64,000 nucleotides of DNA from Dendrocalamus latiflorus. Taxonomy: Eukaryota; Streptophyta; Magnoliopsida; Poales; Poaceae. Position 1 is the first letter of the stretch; every line of letters starts with the position of its first letter. Below the pieces are notes generated by a model. The model was not told the origin of the DNA and made no database searches. It saw only the letters and a list, made by a program, of their open reading frames with translations. The translations under genes were made by a program, and so were the position numbers. Shown here piece by piece: positions 24,793 through 36,189 of the stretch. The stretch is from contig CM029612.1 in NCBI GenBank assembly GCA_017311315.1, forward strand, positions 24,059,711-24,123,710, in the 5' to 3' direction.

Positions 24793-25287
24793 GCAGTCTT
24801 TGCAGAGGCAAGCATGCAGCGTAATATTATTTGGTCAAGTGATGGGCACGTTGATGTTCTATGCAACCACGGGCTACTAATTCAAACCTTCACTTTTGCA
24901 AAGAAAATATTACAATAAATAAAGGAAAGAGCGCGTGGTTAGCAGGCAACGTCACGACCTAATCAAGAATTCAAGAGCAGCTATGTCAGGCTGCTGGGTA
25001 TCTCCTTTCAAAAAAGATAGAAAAGGACGACTAGGGGCGCGAGCTCCACCACTGAAAGAAGAATTAAATCAACCAATGCTGGTGCAGGGACCTATTCAGA
25101 GGGGGCTCGATCAAAGTTTCAAAGCTAGCATCACCAAACCGTTGTTAAGAAAGCGAAAAGAAAACGTGACGAACGAACGATGCGTGTGTTCTTCGAATTT
25201 TCATTTTCTTTACCAAGAGAATTCAACCTTCAGACATCCATAAATAGCCCACCATTGCACTGATGAGAGCCACACAGCATAGCGAAA
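24793..25287 (+). promoter_or_regulatory. Upstream region of the subtilase gene
   Basis: Lies between LTR SB and the start codon at 25288. A TATA-like ATAAATA is at 25240-25246, about 45 bp before the ATG, implying a very short leader. An upstream ATG at 25263 is in another frame and stops within exon 1. The region is duplicated, with a gap, at 10850-11150, and homology begins exactly where LTR SB ends. Confidence 0.5.
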
Positions 25288-27275
25288 ATGGGATTCTATT
25301 CTTCCTCTCGTGCCCGTTTAGCTTCGGTGCTACTACTGTGCTTTAGCATTCTGTTGTTCGGTGTACATGGAGGATCTCGCAAGGTAAGCATGCCTGCCCG
25401 GAGATTGTTTCAGTACGTAATTAGAGTGATATGACTAATTTAATTTAAAGATGTTCGTATAATTTCTTTCTTTCTTCTGCGAGGGAATGATGTTCCTACA
25501 TATACTGACCGTCTTCGTCTTTAGCTTTACATAGCATACCTAGGTGATGTGAAACATGGACACCCGAACGATGTCATCGCTTCGCACCATGATATGCTCA
25601 CCACTCTTCTTGGAAGGTACGTACCCTGTGTCATTTTCATCCAAGGTTCTGTGATGAATGATATGTTCTTCAGCACTGGTCAGCTCACCTTAATTTGATT
25701 TCTAGAATGAAACTGGCCATTGTCTGCTAAGAAACTAACTGTGTGTGTACACTGCCGATCGAACTTTTAGCAAGGAAGATTCTTTGGCCTCCATCGTCCA
25801 CAACTACAAGCATGGTTTCTCAGGCTTCGCCGCAATGCTTACGGAAGACCAAGCAAAACAACTTGCAGGTCAAGACTCTGTCTGTCTGTCATCATCTAGC
25901 CCTCAGGGCCTGTTTGGAAAGCAGGATTTTCCCAGCCACGTTTCAAACAGTGCCTTCAGTTTTCTGAAACCGTAGTTGAGCAATATCCGGTAAATGAAAA
26001 AAAAAGTGCATTTGTGATTTGCTCAATTTTCATGTGATCTGTACAGAGTTTCCCGAAGTCATTAGCGTCCAACCAAGCAGAAGGTGCACAATGCAGACTA
26101 CGCGGAGCTGGGACTTTCTCGGGCTGAACTATCAAATGCCCTCAGAAATACTCCACGGAACCAACTACGGAGAGGATATAATCATTGGGGTTGTCGACAC
26201 CGGTTAGTACTCCAGCTTCAACCAGTGATTGCTTAATTTGGCGCCATTTCTTGTGCAAGCCCTCTTACTAATACGCATCCTACGGTGTACGCACTTCAGG
26301 TATCTGGCCGGAGTCGAGAAGCTTCAGCGACCAAGGGTACGGGCCCGTGCCATCACGGTGGAAAGGCGTGTGTCAAGTCGGACAAGCCTGGGGCAGCAAC
26401 AACTGCAGCCGCAAGATCATCGGCGCACGGTTCTACAGCACCGGAGTGGACGAGGAGACCCTCAAGACAGACTACCTCTCGCCCCGGGACTGGAATGGCC
26501 ACGGTACTCACACGGCTTCCACCGCGGCTGGCTCGGTCGTGGAGGCGGCCAGCTTCCACGGCCTCGCGGCGGGGGCCGCGCGGGGCGGTGCGCCCCGGGC
26601 TCGCATCGCCGTGTACAAGCCTACAAGGTCGGCTGGGGCGGCGGCATCGTCGACTCTGCAGACGTGCTCGCCGCCATCGACGACGCGATACACGACGGCG
26701 TGGACGTACTGTCGCTGTCCCTCGTCGCCGAGGAGAACTCGTTCGGCGCTCTACACGCGGTTCAGAAGGGGATCACCGTCGTGTACGCGGCCGGGAACGC
26801 CGGGCCTAGACCGCAGACCGTTGCGAATACCGCTCCGTGGGTCATCACTGTTGCCGCGAGCAAGATTGATCGGTCGTTCCCGACGATGATCTCGCTGGGA
26901 AACAAGCAACACATAGTGGTACAGAATGCCAACACCGGCTCTGAAGATTCACAAGTGCGCCATGACTGTATATATAATTACAAGTTGCTGATCCTGAGCA
27001 AACTCTGCCCATTTTACAGGGACAGTCTCTCTATTACCAAGCGAGGAACTCATCCAGGAGCAGCTTCAGAAGTCTTGCAGGTGGAGACCTGTAAGTAAAG
27101 CCATTAAATCGTGGAATTTTCATGTTCAATTTTTTGTTAATGTGTCAGGCATTTTGAGTTTTTGACACTTTGATTTCTGTGGTTAGATGCACGGCAGATG
27201 CTCTGAATGGCACGGATGTGAGAGGAAAAATTGTGCTCTGCTTATCCTATTCCCAGGGCTCAGCAAGCTTCGCAC

Positions 27276-27593
27276 TGTTAGCCGGAACTTCTCTCCGGCG
27301 ATGATCGGAACTTCGGCGAGGATGAACCGATCACTACGAACTCTCAAGAACTCATATAGAATTCTGGGATTTGGTGCTGTGCCAACCGCGACAGCTTTTC
27401 TGATTGTATTAAGCTTCTACTTATACACAGTCTACGCTATAATTGGAAGGCAAATGAAAGGAAAGGAGCGGCCGAGCTAATCTCGTGCCACGGCGCCGTG
27501 ATACAAGGACGCGCTCGGGAGGATAACTTTCCAAGCCGAGCTCAACGCAAAAAGGAATCGAGCGGGAACTCAGGATTACATGCCATGCTCACA
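27276..27593 (-). repeat. Copia-2 3' LTR
   Basis: Plus-strand TGTTAGCCGG to ATGCTCACA. Differs from the partner LTR only by ctcatat/ctgatat and cacggcg/cacgacg. The adjoining minus-strand tract TTAGGGGGTGAAA would be the polypurine primer. Confidence 0.95.
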
Positions 27594-27602
27594 TTTCACC
27601 CC

Positions 27603-29485
27603 CTAAGCCTGAAGTTCCTTGCCGATTTTGACGATGCCCAGCTTCACACGCAGCTCACAGAAGCGATCACGCGAGAGCGGCTTCGTCAGAATATCGGCGA
27701 TCTGCTCCTCAGTGCGGACGTGCTCAATGTCCATCTTCCCATCTCCAATGCATTCCCGAATGAAATGAAATCTGACATCTATGTGTTTGCTTCGGTCATG
27801 GAAAACGGGATTCTTACTGAGTGCTATAGCCGATTGGCTGTCCATCTTCAGTAGGAAGGTTGTGCGCTGCTCGTTTTTCAGTTCTGCAAGCAGCTGCGCC
27901 AGCCATACACCTTGACAGGCCGCCGTTGTCCCTGCAATGTACTCCGCTTCGCAGGACGATAACGCGACGACCTTTTGCTTCTGGGACTGCCAAGTCACGG
28001 GGCAGGAGCCGAGGAAGAACAACACGCCGGTGGTGCTCTTCCTTGTGTCAATGTCGCCGCCCATGTCGGCGTCGCTGTACCCGAGCAGCTTCAGCTCTTT
28101 GCCGCCGCGCTTGTAGTAGCAGCCGTAGTCGATCGTGCCCGCGATGTAGCGTAGTATCCGCTTCACCGCGTTGAGGTGCTCGGTGGTGGGATTCTCCATG
28201 AATCGGCTGACGTAGCCGACGGCGAAGGCGATGTCCGGCCTGGTATGCACCAAGTACCGGAGGCAGCCAACGAGGCCCCGGTACTCAGTGGCGTCCACCG
28301 GCACTGCTGTACTGGTCTTCGACAGCTTCAGGCGGGGCTCCATGGGAGTATGGCACGGGTTACAGCTTGCCATGCCCGTGCGCTCCAGAATCTTGCGTGC
28401 GTACGCCGCCTGAGATAGCGCGATCCCGTCGCCCTCCTGACACACCTCAATGCCAAGATAAAAACAGAGTAAGCCCAAATCACTCATCTTGAACCTGGCG
28501 CTCATCTCCTGCTTGAACCTCGCGATCTCGTTGGTGTCATTCCCGGTGATGATGAGGTCATCAACATAGACCCCCACCAGTAGCCGAGAAGCGCCCTCGC
28601 CGCGAGCGTAGACAGCGTGCTCCGACGCGCTGTGGCTGAAGCCGAGCGCCATCAGCGTCTCGTCGAGCTTGGCGTTCCACGCGCGTGGTGCCTGACGCAG
28701 TCCGTAGAGCGCCTTGTCCAGGCGCAGCACCTTGTCCTCGTGGCCGATGACGGTGAAGTCGGGAGGCTGCCTGACGTAGACCTCCTCGACCAGCTCTCCG
28801 TTGAGGAACGCGGACTTCACGTCCATGTGGTGCACTGGCCACCCCTCCTGGGCGGCGAGTGCCAACAGCAGCCGCACTGACTCGATGCGGGTCACGGGCG
28901 CGAAGACCTCGTCGAAGTCCACGCCCGGCTGCTGGACGTAGCCCTTTGCCACGAGCCGTGCCTTGTGCTTGATTACCTCACCGGCGGCGTTCTTCTTCAC
29001 CTTGTACACCCACTTCAACCCGATCGGCCGGTGACCGGGTGGAAGAGGCACCAGACGCCAGGTCTGGTTGCTCTCGATGCAGTCCATCTCCTCAATCATG
29101 GCGCGACGCCAGGACTGATGCTTCTCGGCCTCGGCGAAGGTGGCTGGCTCCTCCTCGATCTGCAGATGGAGCTCAGCAGCTACCTGACGCGCGGCGAGGC
29201 CAGGTGGTGACGCTGGTCCAAGGACGTTGTCGATGGTGCGGTACCTTGGTTCGACATCGTCGTTGTCGGCGTCCCAGTATTCCTCCGCGTTCGGAGGTGG
29301 TGAGACGAACTCCGGCTGGGGCAGTGGTGTCGATGCCGGTACTGGAGTCGCGGGAGGAGGAGTCGGTGCCGCTGGCGACATCACCGGTGTGCCCGCCACG
29401 GGAGCGCCGGGGCTTGCCGCAGGGGCTGGTGTCGCCGAGGGCTCTGGTGAGCCCGCAATGGTGTCTGGTGAGCTCCATTGCGTGA
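27603..29485 (-). CDS. Copia-2 reverse transcriptase and RNase H
   Basis: This frame takes over from the gag-integrase frame at about 29465-29485, before a Pro/Ala-rich linker; the first in-frame Met is at 29399. RT shows WVYKVKKNAAGEV, KARLVAKGY, the first metal-binding Asp in HHMDVKSAFLNG and the catalytic pair in GVYVDDLIITG. RNase H shows YSDADMGGD, CEAEYIAG, DSQSAIAL and the terminal ADILTKPL. All catalytic residues are present. In an active element this would be part of one polyprotein with the upstream frame, so the frame change is either a disabling 1-base indel or, less likely, programmed frameshifting. Confidence 0.9.
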
Positions 29486-31983
29486 TACTTCACGACGAGG
29501 TCCGCACAGGCCTCCAGGTCCTCGCCCTCGTCCTTCCAACTCCAGGACTTCGGCTCGTCGAAGACCGCGTCCCTGGACATGACGGCGCGACGCGTCGCTG
29601 GGTCGTAGAAGCGCCACGCCTTGGCACCTGGCTCGTAGCCAAGGAAGACAACTGGAGTGCCGCGGTCGTCGAGCTTCTTCAGGTGCGGCTTCGTCTTCTT
29701 GACGTACGCCACGCACCCGAATGTGCACAGGAAGTGGACATCCGGCCTGCGCCCGTGCCAGGCCTCATACGGCGTTATGCCGTCGACGGCCTTGGTGGGC
29801 GCCCGGTTCAGCAGGAAAACGGCGGTGGCGACCGCCTCGCCCCAGAACATTGCCGGCATGTTCCGGCTCTTCAGCAGACTGCGCGCCATGGTGACGACGG
29901 TCTGGTTCCGCCGCTCGACGACGCCGTTCTGCTGCGGCGTGTATGGCGCCGTGTGCTGCCGCTCGACGCCGTGCTCGGTGCAGTACTCCTCGAACTCAAC
30001 AGAGGTGAATTCACCCCCGTTGTCAGTGCGCAGAACGCGCAGGCGCCGGCCTGTCTCCACCTCCACCTTCGCCTGGAACTTCTTCACGGCGGCGAGCGTA
30101 TCGCTCTTGGCGGCGAGCAACGCCACCCACATGTACCTGCTCCGGTCATCAACCAGCAGAAGAAAATACTGCTTACCGCCGGGTGTTGCCGGGGTGATGG
30201 GGCCGCACAGGTCGCCATGGACTAGGTCCAGCAGCCCCTCCGCTCGTCGCTTCGCGTGCGACGGGAACGGACTCCTCTTCAGCTTGGTGGTGACGCAGTC
30301 GGCGCAGAGCTGGTGGATGTGCTCAACGTGAGGCAGCCCGTGCACCATGCCCCGCTGCTCGAGCTTGCGCAGGGCGTCGAAGTGGAAGTGGCCGTAGCGC
30401 TCGTGCCACAGCCACGTGCTGTCGCTGGCGCGTGCGGCCAAGCAGAGCGGCCGCCCAATCTTCACGCACAGCAGGTACAGGCGGTTTGCCGAGCGCTGGA
30501 CTCGCGCGATTAGGCGCCCCTTGTCGTCGCGGATCCGGAGGACGCCGTGCTTGGTGTGGACGTCGCAGCCGCCCTCGTCGAGCTGGCCGAGGCTAATAAT
30601 GTTGGTGGTCAGCCTCGGGATGAAATACACCCCCGTGAGTGGGAGGTGCTCGCCAGTCTTCCCCTCGAACAGCACGGTGCCGGATCCTTCGATTGCAACC
30701 TCCGAGCCGTCGCCGAACTTGACGGTGCCGCAGATCGCCGTGTCGATGTCAATGAATGCATCTCGGCAGCCCGACATGTGGTTGGTTGCCCCGCTGTCGA
30801 GGTACCAAAGGTTGTCGTCGCGCTCCGTCTCGGCATCGAGCTGCGCGAAGACCTTCCCCTCAACGACGCGCAGGGGCCGGCACTCGGACGGAGATGTTGC
30901 TGCAGCGGCGCATGGTGGCGGCGGCGTGTTGGGGAAGAGAGCGGCTCGGACCATCAGCAGTGTGGGCTCCGAGTCCTCTTCAGCCTGGGCGACATGGGCC
31001 TCGCCCTTTGGCTTGTTGCGACAATCCCTGGCCCAGTGGCCGTATTTGCCGCATCGCTTGCACTGATCGCGGTTGGGGGCCTGACCTTCGCTGGACTGGG
31101 CCTTGCTGCCGTCGCGCGGCCCGGAGCCGGAGCTCTCGCCCTTACCACGCCCACGGCCATGCCCGCGGCCGCCGCGCTTCTTGCCGCCGGCGCCGCTGGA
31201 GCTGCTCCCGCTGCCCTTCTCTTCGGACTCACGAAGCTTGAGCTTGGCGAGCCACTCCTCTTCGCAGAGAAGCAGCCGGCCATGGTTGTCGAGGACGGGC
31301 GCCGGCTTGCGCCGCTGCTCGACGGCTCGCAACCTGCCGGTCACCTCCTCGACAGAGATGTTGTTGATGTCGAGCAGAGTCTCGATGGAGATTGCCACCT
31401 GCGCGAGGTGCTCTGGCACGACCTGCAGCATCTTCCGTACTACCTCGGCGTCGGTGACGTTGTCGCCGAGGAGTCGCAGATCAGCGGCGAGCCCGATGAT
31501 GCGGTTCGCGAAATCTTCCGCGTTCTCCGCCTCCTTCCACACCAGGGCGCTGAACTCGCGGCGGAGCTGTTGCGCGTTGGCCTCGCGCACCCGCTGGACC
31601 CCGACGCGGATCCGCTTGATCGCCGCCCATGCTGTGGCCGCCGTCCTCCTTTCACGGAGACCGGCCAGCATGTCGGGCGGCATGGAATGCAGGATCGCGG
31701 TGAGCGCCAGCCGGTCGTGACGGTACACGACCTCCTCGCCTTCCTCCGGCTCGACGGTGTACCACCACCCTGCCGCCTCCAAGTTCACCTGCATCAACAT
31801 CGCCCACTCCTGGTAGTTGGTGCGCGTGAGCATGGGGAACTGAGTCCCGGCAGCGGATGTCTCCGCAACGGCGCGGTGGATCATGTTCTCGCGGCGCCCT
31901 CTGCGCGGCACTGGCGAAGGCGAGATGCGGCGACCTCGTCGCCCTTCATGGCCATCGCCCGGCGGAGCAGAGTGGCGGTCCAT
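29173..31983 (-). CDS. Copia-2 gag, protease and integrase
   Basis: The ATG at 31983 follows the primer site by a few codons. Order: gag capsid (about residues 30-230), basic Gly/Ser-rich stretch, zinc knuckle CKRCGKYGHWARDC (near 31030-31075), protease active site WYLDSGATNHM (near 30790), GAG-pre-integrase WLWHERYGHFHFDAL with its two downstream Cys, and integrase D-D-E residues in VHGDLCGPI, RTDNGGEF and PQQNGVVERRN. Correct sequence continues to about residue 830 (VVKYHAMEL), after which the frame is out of register and ends at 29173. Roughly the last 100 codons are therefore spurious. Confidence 0.9.
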   Translation of the reverse strand: MDRHSAPPGDGHEGRRGRRISPSPVPRRGRRENMIHRAVAETSAAGTQFPMLTRTNYQEWAMLMQVNLEAAGWWYTVEPEEGEEVVYRHDRLALTAILHSMPPDMLAGLRERRTAATAWAAIKRIRVGVQRVREANAQQLRREFSALVWKEAENAEDFANRIIGLAADLRLLGDNVTDAEVVRKMLQVVPEHLAQVAISIETLLDINNISVEEVTGRLRAVEQRRKPAPVLDNHGRLLLCEEEWLAKLKLRESEEKGSGSSSSGAGGKKRGGRGHGRGRGKGESSGSGPRDGSKAQSSEGQAPNRDQCKRCGKYGHWARDCRNKPKGEAHVAQAEEDSEPTLLMVRAALFPNTPPPPCAAAATSPSECRPLRVVEGKVFAQLDAETERDDNLWYLDSGATNHMSGCRDAFIDIDTAICGTVKFGDGSEVAIEGSGTVLFEGKTGEHLPLTGVYFIPRLTTNIISLGQLDEGGCDVHTKHGVLRIRDDKGRLIARVQRSANRLYLLCVKIGRPLCLAARASDSTWLWHERYGHFHFDALRKLEQRGMVHGLPHVEHIHQLCADCVTTKLKRSPFPSHAKRRAEGLLDLVHGDLCGPITPATPGGKQYFLLLVDDRSRYMWVALLAAKSDTLAAVKKFQAKVEVETGRRLRVLRTDNGGEFTSVEFEEYCTEHGVERQHTAPYTPQQNGVVERRNQTVVTMARSLLKSRNMPAMFWGEAVATAVFLLNRAPTKAVDGITPYEAWHGRRPDVHFLCTFGCVAYVKKTKPHLKKLDDRGTPVVFLGYEPGAKAWRFYDPATRRAVMSRDAVFDEPKSWSWKDEGEDLEACADLVVKYHAMELTRHHCGLTRALGDTSPCGKPRRSRGGHTGDVASGTDSSSRDSSTGIDTTAPAGVRLTTSERGGILGRRQRRCRTKVPHHRQRPWTSVTTWPRRASGSC

Positions 31984-31997
31984 CCCTGGCTCGTACA

Positions 31998-32329
31998 GCT
32001 CTGATACCAAATGTTAGCCGGAACTTCTCTCCGGCGATGATCGGAACTTCGGCGAGGATGAACCGATCACTACGAACTCTCAAGAACTGATATAGAATTC
32101 TGGGATTTGGTGCTGTGCCAACCGCGACAGCTTTTCTGATTGTATTAAGCTTCTACTTATACACAGTCTACGCTATAATTGGAAGGCAAATGAAAGGAAA
32201 GGAGCGGCCGAGCTAATCTCGTGCCACGACGCCGTGATACAAGGACGCGCTCGGGAGGATAACTTTCCAAGCCGAGCTCAACGCAAAAAGGAATCGAGCG
32301 GGAACTCAGGATTACATGCCATGCTCACA
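31998..32329 (-). repeat. Copia-2 5' LTR and primer-binding site
   Basis: The LTR is 32012-32329. The minus strand continues into TTTGGTATCAGAGC (from about 32011), complementary to the initiator tRNA-Met 3' end as in most plant LTR elements. Confidence 0.95.
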
Positions 32330-33591
32330 CGCACAAGCGTTGCATAACGTCCGAAATGGCGGGGGCTCTGGTCTTGTTTTCGCTCAATATACGACGGACA
32401 TTCTAAGGGTGACAGCTAATTGCCAAGGCATTGCTTGTGTTCTTGTGGATCACGACACTGGGAAGCGGATCAGCAATTACATCGGCGACGCAAGGTACGA
32501 TCAATTGCATTCTTCTGCACTGAGTTCAACAAGCCTTTCTCAGATAATTGTTTTTTTATTGTATTAAGCAGCTCTCCCGTTGCAAAGATTGAACCAGCGC
32601 GCACTGTTACGGGGAAAGACATACTGGCGCCAAAAGTGGCATCATTCTCCTCGAGAGGTCCATCTGTTGAATACCCTGCCTTTCTCAAGGTACCTGAACT
32701 AAAACGTAGCACTAGATAGTAGTAGGCACTAGCAAGCCATGACCTCATCTCACCGCTGTCATGTATCCTTAACAGCCTGACATAGCTGCACCTGGAGCCA
32801 ACATCTTAGCAGCAAAGAAAGACTCCTATGTGTTTGACTCAGGAACATCAATGGCGACCCCGCATGTAGCTGGCGTCGTCGCGCTTCTGAAAGCTCTACA
32901 TCCAAATTGGTCTCCTGCTGCACTAAAATCAGCCATCGTCACCACTGGTAAGCAAGCCAACCACGACTCCGCGAAATGCTTCCAATTCCCAATTGATGCC
33001 TGGACAATTCCGCATTTGTCTTACCTCCGTTCCATTTTGCATGGCGAAGCGTCTGTAACTGATGAACGCGGCATGCCGATACTGGCAGAAGGATTGCCTC
33101 GGAAGATTGCAGACCCATTTGACTACGGAGGCGGGAACATCAACCCTAACCGGGCGGCGGACCCTGGCCTGATTTATGACATTGATCCAAGCGATTACAA
33201 CAAATTCTTGGGATGCACCATAAAGACATCCATAAGCTGCAATGTGTCAGCACTACCGTTGTATCACCTGAATCTTCCATCCATCGCTATTCCTGATTTG
33301 AGGCATCCAATCACCGTGTCGAGAACGGTTACAAACGTAGGTGAGGTCGATGCAGTTTACCATGCTGCAATCCAGAGCCCACCTGGAGTTAAAATGGATG
33401 TTGAGCCGCCTGTTCTCGTGTTCAATGCTGCAAACAAAGTTCGTACGTTCAAGGTGAAGTTTTCACCTCTATGGAAGCTGCAAGGGGACTATACATTTGG
33501 GAGCCTTACTTGGCACAACGACCAGAAGGCAGTGAGAATTCCAATAGCAAGCCGAATTACTGTTCAGGATCTCTATGCAGATGTTGCATAA

Positions 33592-35188
33592 TTAGATTGA
33601 AACATGCAGGCGGCAATATCATACCAACACCAGAAAAGACTCGAGGAAATGCCAAGTTTCGCAGGATTATAGTTAAGGCTAAACACCTCCATATTATCTA
33701 TAAATAAAACTAAAGATAACGTATACAATGTGTTATCTATATAGTTGCCTGTAATAGCCTCATATAATTAATATGTTATCTATATAGTTACCTATACAAT
33801 CGTATATAATACTATCTATTAAATAGTAGACAATATATTTCTCTTTCTTCTTTCTCTCTTCTTCACATCACCTAAAATTCTATATAGTATATATTTATAG
33901 ACAATTGATAGGTACCATCATACATGTTCTTAGAGCTATTAAAATGGCACTTTCCTACGAGTTAGGAGAGAAAGGGTAGGTCAAATGTCTCTCTGCCCTT
34001 TTGGGCACACGCACAGACAGGAGAATCACGCATAGACAGGAGATCTGCTGCTGTAGGTTTCTAACTGCAAACTCTGTGGTAGGCAGCATCCTCCCCTGTC
34101 CAAAACTAATCCAACGTCTAGGAACCAAGAAGACTCACCTTCTCCATCCGTCTCCCGGTCTGAGACACCAAGTCTGGAAACTTCCCTGTCTACTTCTCGA
34201 CCATGCTGTTTCTGCAGCAACGCACCTGAGGCCAACCTTGGTGAGCGGCAGCGGTGCCCCTAGTTTGGAGAGCATCACGTGTTCCTGATCAATGAGCAAT
34301 CCTCTACGCTTCCACTCCTCCATCCTCGCATCGCTCCGCCTGGGAACACGGGACAACACCCCTGGCGTCCGCAGCTCCGCCCCCATCGTCCCCAAAACTG
34401 CTCTTCCTCGAGAAACCGTGTCACGGCGTGTTCCCGAGCCTAGAAGTTCCGTCCTGCAAGTGGCTTCATCTTCCTCGTAGCCGACTCGCCGGAACGCCCC
34501 TTCTTCCTCAACTCCGACCAGGGCCCCGCATCGTGTCAATTTCCTTTTCGGTAAGGATCTAGCGCATTCCTCTCTCCGAGTCACGTTCCATCACTCCCTA
34601 ATGCTTGTTCTTTACTCCTTTTTTCGTATTATTTGTTGTGGCTTGGTCTCCATTGAAACCGAGCCATCTTTTTGCCGCCTCATGTCGTCGTGACCGCGCC
34701 ATAGCCCGCCGCTAGCCTTACCACCACCACCAAAGCGTCGCACCAAGCTCACTCGACTCCATCCTCACATCTGCTCGTCGTCGGCGACCTAAAGTGCACC
34801 TCCTCCCCTACTAGTTCCAACGACAACCTCCTTGTGGCGCCCCTCCCCGTTTCGGTCTTCGCGCGAGCTTCATCCACGGCTGCTCGTCATCGTCGACGTC
34901 CACCTGAGGAGCCATGGCCACCACCTTCCGCTTTGTCCCTTGCATGCGGGGCAACCTCTTTTCCATTTCTTGTCTGAAGAGAATAGGGCGATGATATTTC
35001 AGATTCTCTCTCAAACTCGTAGGAAAATTATTTATATTTTAATGCCTTTAATGTCTACTAGCCAATAATTATGATTTTGTAGACTGTGTTTGGAGAATGG
35101 AAAAAACCGATGTCTTCGAGCAAATGGCACAAAAGTAGCCAATTTTGCCAATAATCTATGCACATTGGTGCATTGTTCGGAGTAACTT
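33592..35188. other. Intergenic DNA after the subtilase
   Basis: 33690-33930 is very AT-rich, with the word gttatctatatagtt repeated 43 bp apart and a small palindrome ctattaaatag; it may be a MITE remnant, but no terminal inverted repeat was fixed. 34000-35000 is GC- and pyrimidine-rich with open frames of up to 149 codons that resemble no known protein and look like compositional openness. No gene supported. Confidence 0.4.
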
Positions 35189-36175
35189 TGTAACATCTAG
35201 ATTTTAGGAAATACAAAAATAAGAAAAATTTAAATTTTTTTACATGTATATAATTTTTTCTTGGCTTTTATTGGAGTTTCCTTAGAAAAGTAACTTGCAA
35301 ACACAAAATTTTCAAAAGAAATGTACATTTAAAATAATTCAATTTGAATTCAAAATCAGATTTGAAAAGATGATTCTAAAATGAACTAGGAGAATTCACA
35401 GTAGAAATCATCTCAAAAACTCATAAATATATTCATGGCACTAAAAGCAAAAGATTTGAACATTTATTGAACATGTTCTTGAATTTGTTCAAATCAAAAT
35501 GGTGCTTATTACATAAAACGGAGAACTTCCAAGATTTTTTGAGAAAATACAGAGTAGATAAAATTTTGAAAAATTTACACAATAACCTACATTGTGTCAG
35601 GAGCATCCACAAAAAAATTTCATAATTTTTGAAGCTCATATGATGTGTCAAAAAAATTTCCAAACTCTTAGCTTCTCTTTCTCTCACTGCCGTGTGAGGC
35701 CCACCCATCAGGCCACCCCTGCAGTCACTTGAGTCCTGACGTTGATGAGTAGAACTGGACCCTACCCGTCAGGCCACCTTGTCTTCACTCACTGATGTGC
35801 TGGCCCCGTGCGTCAGGAGTTATCTTCCACCTCACGCGCGTGCCTGCTCCATCGTGTCCATGCTGATGCCGTCGGTTTTTAATGACTGAGCCCACAGTTT
35901 CTAGCTCAATTGCCTGACCTCACCTACCAGTCTTATCGCCACACCGTGTTCCCCTCTTTTTTGTCTGTTCTATGTGTCGTATGTCGCTGAGAAGCACTAG
36001 GAGTCCATCTCGCCGCCGCACTCGCGAAAACTTGCGCATCCCTCTCACCCATTCTACACCTACAAAGCCAATCCAGTTGCATCATCCTCTTCCTCATCTC
36101 TCCCTTGCTTCATTCATACGAAAACCTGAGCCTTTCCTTCCTCACGACGCCTACTAAGCTACACATGTAAAATCA
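35189..36175 (+). mobile_element. Truncated long LTR, L4
   Basis: Starts TGTAACATCTAGATTTTAGG and has the L1/L3 order: AT-rich stretch, then repeated 'cccacc.gtcaggccacc' words like the tgacaggtggggcccac words of L3, then GC-rich pyrimidine text. It breaks off near 36175 where a SIRE-type remnant begins. No second end or target duplication found. Confidence 0.5.
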
Positions 36176-36189
36176 TGATGAAGAAAGCT

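Larger units (their letters stand above)
27276..32329 (-). mobile_element. Copia-2: young, nearly intact Copia element in the subtilase
   Basis: 5,054 bp, minus orientation, with 318-bp LTRs at 27276-27593 and 32012-32329 that differ at two positions, and a perfect 5-bp duplication CGCAC (27271-27275 and 32330-32334). At the commonly used grass rate of 1.3e-8 per site per year, two differences in 318 bp correspond to roughly 0.24 million years, with wide error. All Copia domains are present in order. A single frameshift in the integrase-RT linker is the only lesion I found. Coding sequence is strongly GC-rich, unlike the older AT-drifted elements around it. Confidence 0.97.
25288..33591 (+). 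pseudogene. Subtilisin-like serine protease gene (SBT3/AIR3 type), recently inactivated
   Basis: Ten exons with consensus junctions: 25288-25383, 25525-25616, 25771-25868, 26047-26202, 26300-26918, 27020-27090, 27187-27275 continued at 32335-32494, 32572-32689, 32776-32947, 33050-33591. The product would be a secreted subtilase: signal peptide (MGFYSSSRARLASVLLL), I9 propeptide (YIAYLGDVKHGHPND), catalytic Asp in GVVDTG (26196-26198), His in GHGTHTA (26500-26502), oxyanion Asn in AAGNAGP (26796-26798), PA domain across exons 6-8, Ser in GTSMATPH (32848-32850) and an fn3-like C-terminus ending YADVA. Two lesions: an 8-bp insertion CCTACAAG at about 26620-26627, duplicating adjacent text and shifting frame, and Copia-2 in exon 7. 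Discounting both leaves exactly 735 codons. The last intron (102 nt) is open in frame, so retention would add 34 residues. Confidence 0.92.

Noticed and set aside
25263..25346. ATG at 25263 as the subtilase start
   Set aside because: That frame stops within exon 1; the ATG at 25288 gives a signal peptide and joins exon 2 in phase.
30547..32004. A 485-codon plus-strand open frame opposite Copia-2 gag
   Set aside because: Shadow frame in GC-rich coding sequence; the minus strand encodes clear gag, protease and integrase motifs.
32830..33591. Continuous 253-codon frame as the single last exon of the subtilase
   Set aside because: It includes a 102-nt in-frame stretch with a good GTAAGC donor and AAG acceptor; removing it restores the typical subtilase sequence after the active-site Ser region.
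34135..34584. A 149-codon minus-strand frame after the subtilase
   Set aside because: GC-rich low-complexity composition, no recognised motif and no supporting splice or promoter context.
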